Of a stretch of DNA of 64,000 bases, positions 57,491-64,000 are shown piece after piece. Numbering within the stretch: the first letter of the stretch is position 1; every line of letters begins with the position of its first letter. A model generated the notes under the pieces. That model did not search any database. It saw only the letters and a program-made list of their open reading frames with translations, and was not told where the DNA came from. The stretch covers positions 7,746,828 to 7,810,827 of the forward strand of contig JAAONU010000018.1 in assembly GCA_012932295.1 (NCBI GenBank). The letters run 5' to 3'. Position numbers and translations under genes: made by a program. This DNA comes from Cyclina sinensis. Lineage: Eukaryota > Mollusca > Bivalvia > Venerida > Veneridae.

Positions 57491-58718
57491 CTTTGTTGTC
57501 CACATTTATCAAGACTCTACAGGTCACATTTAACATCTAATCATTTTGAAAATTAGTAAGGATCTTTATCTTGATTATCTCTAGGTCAAGTTTGAAACTG
57601 GGTCAAAATCTAGGTCACCAGGCCAAAGGAAAAATTTGTTAATGCTCTAAAGACCACATTTTTGATCAAGTCTTTGTGAAACTTGTTGAGAACATTTGCC
57701 ATGATGATATCATGATGAGTTCTAAACTGGGTCATGTAGGATCAGAAACTGTGTTGACAGGCCAAATCAAAGGGAATCTTCGTTAACACTAAACAGGCCA
57801 CATTTTAATTTCTTTTATTTTTTATGCTCCGTCCGTCCATAATAATTTTGTTCGGAGCATAACACAAAAACTATGAGAGATATCAAGACCAAACTTCATA
57901 GGTAGTTAGATCTCATTAAGGAGCAGTGCATTGCACAAGAACCATAACTCTTGCTTTATTAATTTTTGAGTTATTGCCCTTTGAAATTTCTCATACTTAT
58001 TTTTTGTCTGGGGCATATCTCACAAAGTATAAGAGTTATCAACTTGAAACTTTTTAAGTAGATAGATCTCATTGATGAGCAGTGCAGTGCACAAGAACCA
58101 TAACTCTTGCTTTATTAATTTTTGAGTAATTGCCTTTTGAAATTTCTCATACTTATTTTTTTGTCTGGGGCATATCTCACAAAGTGTAAGAGTTATCAGC
58201 TTGAAACTTTATAAATAGATAGATCTCATTGATGAGCAGTGCAGTGCACAAGAACCATAACTCTTGCTTTATTAATTTTTGAGTTATTGCCCTTTGAAAT
58301 TTCTCATACTTATTTTTTGTCCGGGGCATATCTCACAAAGTATAAGAGTTATCAACTTGAAACTTTATAAGAAGATAGATCCCACCCCCACCCCTCCCCC
58401 GAGACCAAAAAATCTTTACACCAATTTTCATTGGTTGAAATGATCATGTGACTGCAGAAATTATAAATAGACAGGTGTGTAACTATTGAACTGCGCATTT
58501 ACATTATCCAGACTCCGCAACATTTGAAGACAGCAGTAAAATGTCTGCAAACAATCACACCATTGTGATTTTAACTCTTTTTTGTGTGTGTGTGTGTGGG
58601 GGGGGGGTGTTATTTACATATATACATGAGAAAAGCACATTGATCAGTAACATGCATTGTTTGTTTACATTTTGGGTTTTGGGTTGTCAGATGTATGTAT
58701 GTGACAGTTCATTTTATC
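57491..58718 (+). repeat. Tandem duplication of 1.23 kb, copy 1
   Basis: Closely matched by 58719-59926 plus 61784-61805. It contains the CTAGGTCACCAGGCCAAA repeat, a TTTTATGCTCCGTCCGTCC boundary (57821), three core units with CTCACAAAGTATAAGAGTTA, and CCACCCCCACCCCTCCCCCG. It ends TGTATGTATGTGACAGTTCA, the intact version of the mariner target. Confidence 0.9.
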
Positions 58719-59926
58719 CTTTGTTGTCCACATTTATCAAGACTCTACAGGTCACATTTAACATCTAATCATTTTGAAAATTAGTAAGGATCTTTATCTT
58801 GATTATCTCTAGGTCAAGTTTGAAACTGGGTCAAAATCTAGGTCACCAGGCCAAATCAAAGGAAAAATTTGTTAATGCTCTAAAGACCACATTTTTGATC
58901 AAGTCTTTGTGAAACTTGTTGAGAACATTTGCCATGATGATATCATGATGAGTTCTAAACTGGGTCATGTAGGATCAGAAACTGTGTTGACAGGCCAAAT
59001 CAAAGGGAATCTTCGTTAACACTAAACAGGCCACATTTTAATTTCTTTTATTTTTTATGCTCCGTCCGTCCATCATAATTTTGTTCGGAGCATAACACAA
59101 AAACTATGAGAGATATCAAGACCAAACTTCATAGGTAGTTAGATCTCATTAAGGAGCAGTGCATTGCACAAGAACCATAACTCTTGCTTTATTAATTTTT
59201 GAGTTATTGCCCTTTGAAATTTCTCATACTTATTTTTTGTCTGGGGCATATCTCACAAAGTATAAGAGTTATCAACTTGAAACTTTTTAAGTAGATAGAT
59301 CTCATTGATGAGCAGTGCAGTGCACAAGAACCATAACTCTTGCTTTATTAATTTTTGAGTAATTGCCTTTTGAAATTTCTCATACTTATTTTTTTGTCTG
59401 GGGCATATCTCACAAAGTGTAAGAGTTATCAGCTTGAAACTTTATAAATAGATAGATCTCATTGATGAGCAGTACAATGCACAAGAACCATAACTCTTGC
59501 TTTATTAATTTTTGAGTTATTGCCCTTTGAAATTTCTCATACTTATTTTTTGTCCGGGGCATATCTCACAAAGTATAAGAGTTATCAACTTGAAACTTTA
59601 TAAGAAGATAGATCCCACCCCCACCCCTCCCCCGAGACCAAAAAATCTTTACACCAATTTTCATTGGTTGAAATGATCATGTGACTGCAGAAATTATAAA
59701 TAGACAGGTGTGTAACTATTGAACTGCGCATTTACATTATCCAGACTCCGCAACATTTGAAGACAGCAGTAAAATGTCTGTAAACAATCACACCATTGTG
59801 ATTTTAACTCTTTTTTGTGTGTGTGTGTGGGGGGGGGGTGTTATTTACATATATACATGAGAAAAGCACATTGATCAGTAACATGCATTGTTTGTTTACA
59901 TTTTGGGTTTTGGGTTGTCAGATGTA

Positions 59927-61781
59927 CGAGGGTTGATCCAGAAATAATGTCACTACCTTCATATTTTTTTTATTTCTTAAGGTATGGTATCGAAATTTCT
60001 ATATGTTAGTTCTCTAAGACTTTTTTATTCACTGACCAAGTAGCGTTAAATTTGACCTTCACATATTTTCACTACACACTATCATAAAACCGTAGTGATG
60101 CATGGTCGCCGCGCGTGAAAAATATGCCGTGTTGTGGACTTACGATCTCAAATTAAAGTAAAAATTTGCTGAGTAACAATGCGCGAAATCATAGGATGTT
60201 ATGATGACGTGACGTCATGAATGTCAGTTATCATGTGCTGGAATTCTATTGATGTGGTTTAAATTTAGCGTGCGTAACCTATGTTTGAAGTCGGGTGGTG
60301 CGTAAGCCAAAGATGTCAATATCCGACAAAACGCCACAACGGGCAATTATTCACTTCTGCTATAAACTCGGGAAGTCGCCATTAGATACGGTCTGCATGA
60401 TCAATGAAACATACGGCGAAACTAAAGTGAACAGAAGGTTAGTGTATAGATGGTTCCAGCGATTCAATGACGGAGATGAGTCACTTGAGGACAAAGAGAG
60501 ACCTGGAAGGCCAGTTGATGCACGATCGGATCACAACGTCAAACTTGTTTCAGACGCCGTCAATGAAGATCGACGTTCAACGATTAGAGCGTTATGCGAA
60601 GATCTTGATATGAGCTTCGGTACAGTTCAAAGAATACTACATGAAGACTTGAAAATGAGGCGGGTGAGTGCTCGCTGGGTTCCCCGGTTATTAAAAGATG
60701 AAGAAATGGCAACTCGTGTAAAGGAATCACAGCGATTTTTACGGCGGTGGAAGAAGGAGGGGTACGACTTTCTGAGACGAATCATAACAGCAGACGAAAC
60801 ATGGGTTTATTTCTTCGATCCGGAGTCCAAGATGCAATCGAGCCAATGGAAAAACATCGACTCGCCGCCTCCAAAGAAGGCACGCACCTGCAGGACCGTT
60901 GGAAAGCACATGTTTATTGTGTTTTTCGACATGGAGGGTGTTGTGTTATGCCATGCTGTTCCCAAGGGCCAAACTGTCAATGCAAAGTATTATTCGAAGG
61001 TAAGCGCTTTCATATTAAAAAAACACCACTTCCTGTTTTTGAATATGACTAATTCCTTTTAAGATTTTATGACAAATGATCGCTGATTAATATGCCTAGC
61101 TGCAATGTGGAGTCTACCCAATATTTGAGTGATTATAAATTTGCTCTACTGCAGGTGCTAACCACCCAACTCATGACTGCATTGCGTAAAAAGAGAAGAC
61201 ATTTCTATGAAGACATTGAGCGGTGTATCCTACATCACGACAATGCCACGCCTCATACGGCACGTGAGACAAGACTCACTCTTGATGTCATGGGAATGGA
61301 GACACTTCCGCACCCACCATACAGTCCGGATCTCGCGCCCTGTGACTTTGCCTTGTTTCCTTACCTGAAAAAACAGCTCCGTGGAACTAATTTCCAGACA
61401 TTGGGTGAACTACAGCAAGCCTGCAACAAGACTTTCTCAGCTCTTTCCAGAGATTGGTTTGGGGATGTTTTCAGAAAATGGGTGTCCAGACACGAACGAT
61501 GCGTATTGCATCAAGGACGGTACTTTGAAAAGGAGTGACAATCAAATAACCTAAACGACGTACGATTCAAATAACGTCCGTGACGTCGTTGGTGCGCGGC
61601 GCTAGTCAATACCCTGCCTCCTTAATTGTCCTATATTTCGAAAGTGGCAAGTCCGATTTAAATAATTTTTGCAGAGTAAACTTCAAAGATAATGAAGTGC
61701 TGCAGTACAAATTTTCCGTTTGATACGTCCATCAGAAAAGATTTCATCACGTCAGTGACATTACTTTTGGATCAACCCTCG
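59927..61781 (+). mobile_element. Apparently complete mariner element
   Basis: 27-bp terminal inverted repeats at 59927-59953 (CGAGGGTTGATCCAGAAATA...) and 61755-61781, differing at two positions; TA target duplication at 59925-59926 and 61782-61783. Total 1855 bp, longer than the usual 1.3 kb because of long untranslated flanks and a 155-bp intron. The interior encodes an uninterrupted D,D34D transposase. It sits in ANLN intron 6 or later, sense orientation. Confidence 0.95.
60313..61538 (+). CDS. Mariner transposase, two exons
   Basis: Cut-and-paste transposase of the Tc1/mariner superfamily. Exon 1 60313-60999 and exon 2 61155-61538 join at K|V (AAG|GTAAGC...CTGCAG|GTG) to give 356 aa, close to the usual 345. 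The first ATG in frame is 60313 (MSISDKTPQRAI); the frame is open upstream to a GTG at 60295. N-terminal paired helix-turn-helix DNA-binding region with RLVYRWFQRFNDGD and the AT-hook-like KERPGRP; the WVPHEL motif reads WVPRLL. Catalytic residues: first D in TADETW, second in HHDNATPHTA, and exactly 34 residues later the third D in YSPDLAPCD. No stops or frameshifts, so possibly active. An intron here is unusual for animal mariners; without splicing the frame ends near 61060. Confidence 0.92.
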
Positions 61782-61805
61782 TATGTATGTGACAGTTCAT
61801 TTTAT

Positions 61806-62240
61806 GCTAGTCACTGATTGGCTGAAAAGTAACTGTGGATTTCCTGTCTAAAAATAGAAATATCGTTCTGAAAATTAAATTTTAGCACAGGTGAGAAAAG
61901 TTAACGGTAGTGAAACATTCGACCGATGCGCAGGAGAGTAAGATACTGTAAGCTCTAATTCTTAGATATTTGGTATGTAGCAATGTATAGACAACCTCTA
62001 CTAAGATTTTCCAAATGATTTTCCTAGGGGTCAAAGTTGACCCCGCAGGGGGTTTACGTTTTACATTGAGTTGTATAGGCTAATCTTGGAAAAACTTCTT
62101 GTCTGACACTGTATACTTAGACCTAGTGAATATGTACGAAATTTGTTAAAATTATGTCCCATGGGTCAAAATTTGCATTGTCCCGGGGGTCCTATTTGTA
62201 TGAAATAGAAAATCTTTGAAAATTCAGTATAGAAACTGTA
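61806..62240. other. ANLN intronic sequence with one old core unit
   Basis: After the duplication come about 150 bp without recognised features, then 61950-62230 with landmarks TTAGATATTTGGTATG and GGGGTCAAAGTTGACCCC of the family a core. No coding potential. Confidence 0.4.
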
Positions 62241-62836
62241 TTTTTAGCTCACCTGAGCACAAAGTGCTCAGGGTGAGCTACTCTGATCAGTCTTTGTCCG
62301 TTGTCCGTCCGTCCGTAGGTCGTCAACTTTTCATTCAAATGACATCTCCTCTGAAACCAAAGGGCCAAATTAAATGAAACTTGCCTGGGATGTTCCCTGC
62401 ATAAAGCTCTATAAAGATTGTTAAAATGGTTCTGGTTTATTGCATTTCTGGTTCACTGGAGCTAAAATTAGATTTTAAAAGATGGATCTTTAAAAACCTT
62501 TTTCTCCGAAACCTCAAGTCCTGGAGCTTAGATATTTGGTATGAAGCATCATCTAGTGGACGTCTACCAAGGTTGTTCAAATTATGACCGCGGGGTCAAA
62601 ACTGATCCCACCCCAGGGGTCAGTTGATTTTACATAGATTTATATAGGGAAAAATCTTCTTGTCAGAAACCACAAGGCCTAGAGTTTAGATATTTGGTGT
62701 GCAGCATTGTCCAGTGGACCTTTACCAAGTTTGTTCAAATCATGGCTCCTTGGTCAAAAATGGCCCAGCCATGGGGGTCAGTTGATTTTACATAGAGTTA
62801 TATAGGAAAAACTTTAAAAAATCTTCTTTTCAGAAA
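62241..62836 (+). mobile_element. Hairpin-ended tandem-core element, family a, left part
   Basis: Starts with the hairpin AGCTCACCTGAGCAC-AAA-GTGCTCAGGGTGAGCT (62246-62279) and GTCCGTTGTCCGTCCGTCCG. Core units of about 160-170 bp follow (landmarks CTTAGATATTTGG, CTACCAAG.TTGTTCAAAT and GGGGTCA.TTGATTTTACATA). It continues at 63621-63825 after the hAT-like insertion. Confidence 0.75.
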
Positions 62837-63620
62837 CAGGGTTCGCACAGGACTTGAAAAGTCCTTGAATTTGATTCCTTCCTTGAAAAGTACTTGAATT
62901 CAATGTTTCCTTGAAAAACACCCTAAAAGGTACTTGAATTTAGCGTTTTGTCCTGCAATTCTGCAAATCTATCCTTGAAAATACAAAAAAAATTCTAAAA
63001 TATATAAATAATACATTTTTTAAAAATGTTATTGAGAGTATTTTACTTTTTTTCGTACAATCGCGATTTCGGCAGGCCTCTACACCCTCAGATAAATTTA
63101 TTGACCGGTAACCGACTATTAGACTTTTAATGACGTCATCAGCAATGGCTCCGCCCGTATAGAAATCAATATTATTTGTGAGCATGCTTTAAAATGGGTA
63201 AAACGGGTAAGAAATGCTCGTTTCAACAAAGTTGGCTGACGAAGTACAATTGGATAAAATCGACAAGGGACCCACACAAAGCTTTGTGCTGTGGTTTGTA
63301 GGAAGGAAATTGATTTAACATCGATGGGAGAAAGTGCTTTGACCTCGCATGCCAAAAGTTATAAACATCTCAAATCTGTCAAAGTTATGTCCTCACTACA
63401 AATTTGTTTTATTGAGATAGTTTGGTGTAAAAGATTAAGTTTTCTTATAGCAAATGAATATTAAAATGTGTTTTTTTACTGATTTATACACATTTGTGCA
63501 TTTTAAATGTTTTCTAGAGCTTATAATTCATATCAAATGAGTCTTTGAAAAACAATATTTTTCCTTGAAATTCCTGGAAAAGTCCTTGAATTTTTAGATG
63601 AAATTTCTGTATGAACCATG
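62837..63620. mobile_element. hAT-like non-autonomous element inserted in family a
   Basis: Tips CAGGGTTCGCACAGGACTTG and, reversed, CATGGTTCATACAGAAATTT. AGAAA duplicated at the edges. Subterminal CTTGAAAAGTCCTTGAATT motifs are repeated in inverted orientation at both ends. The flanks join as CAGAAACCACAAGGCCTAGA, the sequence present uninterrupted at about 62665. No transposase recognised; 784 bp. Confidence 0.75.
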
Positions 63621-63825
63621 AGAAACCACAAGGCCTAGAGTTTAGATATTTGGTGTGCAGCTTTGTCTAGTGGACCTCTACCAAGTTTGTTCAAATCATG
63701 ACCCTGGGATCAAAACTATCCCAACCCGTGGGGGGGTGTCATTTGATTTTACACAAGAATTTATATAGGGAACACTTAAAAAAATCTGCTGCTCTGAAAC
63801 ACCAAGGGCTATACCTTCAATTGTT

Positions 63826-64000
63826 CGTTGTTATGTCTTCCACCAACCCCGCCCTTCTGGTGGAGACATATTGTACTTGCCTTGTCCATGGGTGTCTGTT
63901 TGTCTTTCTGTCTTTCACACTTCGTTTCCTTTCAAAAACTTCAGTACCAGTTGACCCAAAGCCATCAAACTTCACAGGGTTATTGCCCTTATTGAGTACA
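63826..64000 (+). mobile_element. Hairpin-ended element, family i, left end (continues past window)
   Basis: Hairpin ATGTCTTCCACCA...TGGTGGAGACATA (about 63834-63871), then TGTCTGTTTGTCTTTCTGTC and the start of a core unit with GTTGACCCAAAGCCATCAAA. The right part is outside the window. Confidence 0.6.

Larger units (their letters stand above)
58719..61805 (+). repeat. Tandem duplication of 1.23 kb, copy 2, split by mariner
   Basis: Second copy, differing from copy 1 by a few substitutions and small indels (for example an extra ATCA in CCAAATCAAAGG). It is interrupted at 59926/61782 by the mariner and finishes with TGTATGTGACAGTTCATTTT at 61784-61803. Confidence 0.9.

Noticed and set aside
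60747..61052. Second 101-codon frame within the mariner
   Set aside because: Plus-one shadow of transposase exon 1.
52290..64000. Further anillin exons
   Set aside because: I looked for continuations of the SERFAG frame and for the conserved C-terminal and PH-domain motifs and found none; the rest of the gene should lie beyond the window.

Overview
The window reads as a piece of an AT-rich animal nuclear genome, most likely a bivalve mollusc. Three conserved animal genes with short phase-compatible exons and GT-AG introns sit in a dense background of transposons. The repeat content (hairpin-ended tandem-core elements resembling bivalve 'pearl' and Helentron-derived elements, a tRNA-derived SINE, molluscan-style non-LTR retrotransposons) supports this. 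The species is inferred, not shown.

Layout: (1) 124-16134, minus strand: a complete 16-exon gene for protein arginine methyltransferase 5 (PRMT5, 630 aa). (2) 16135-20538: an intergenic stretch with a decayed repeat, a minisatellite and a pogo/Tigger-type derivative. (3) 20539-42276, minus strand: a complete 19-exon gene for acyloxyacyl hydrolase (AOAH, 572 aa), the secreted or lysosomal lipase that removes secondary acyl chains from lipopolysaccharide. (4) 42277-42525: a 249-bp divergent promoter. (5) 42526 to beyond the right edge, plus strand: the first six coding exons (332 codons) of anillin (ANLN), the cytokinetic-ring scaffold; its C-terminal half lies outside. I built every exon by hand from the sequence. 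All junctions keep frame, and both complete proteins are within about 1 percent of the human lengths.

Almost everything else is mobile DNA, mostly in introns: two non-LTR retrotransposon copies (13.46-15.1 kb and 43.8-47.2 kb), fragments of others, an apparently intact mariner whose transposase is split by a 155-bp GT-AG intron (59927-61781), several hAT-, MULE- and pogo-like non-autonomous elements, a SINE with a perfect 13-bp target duplication, a 389-bp inverted repeat in an ANLN intron, and many elements with one shared plan: a terminal GC-rich hairpin, a GTCC/GGAC-type microsatellite, then imperfect tandem core units of about 145-350 bp. For several insertions the unoccupied target can be read from another copy or an open reading frame in the same window, so their order can be reconstructed.

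The genes do not form an operon-like pathway. The most interesting arrangement is AOAH and ANLN sharing one short promoter. The two are also neighbours on human chromosome 7p14 (from memory), in a different relative orientation.
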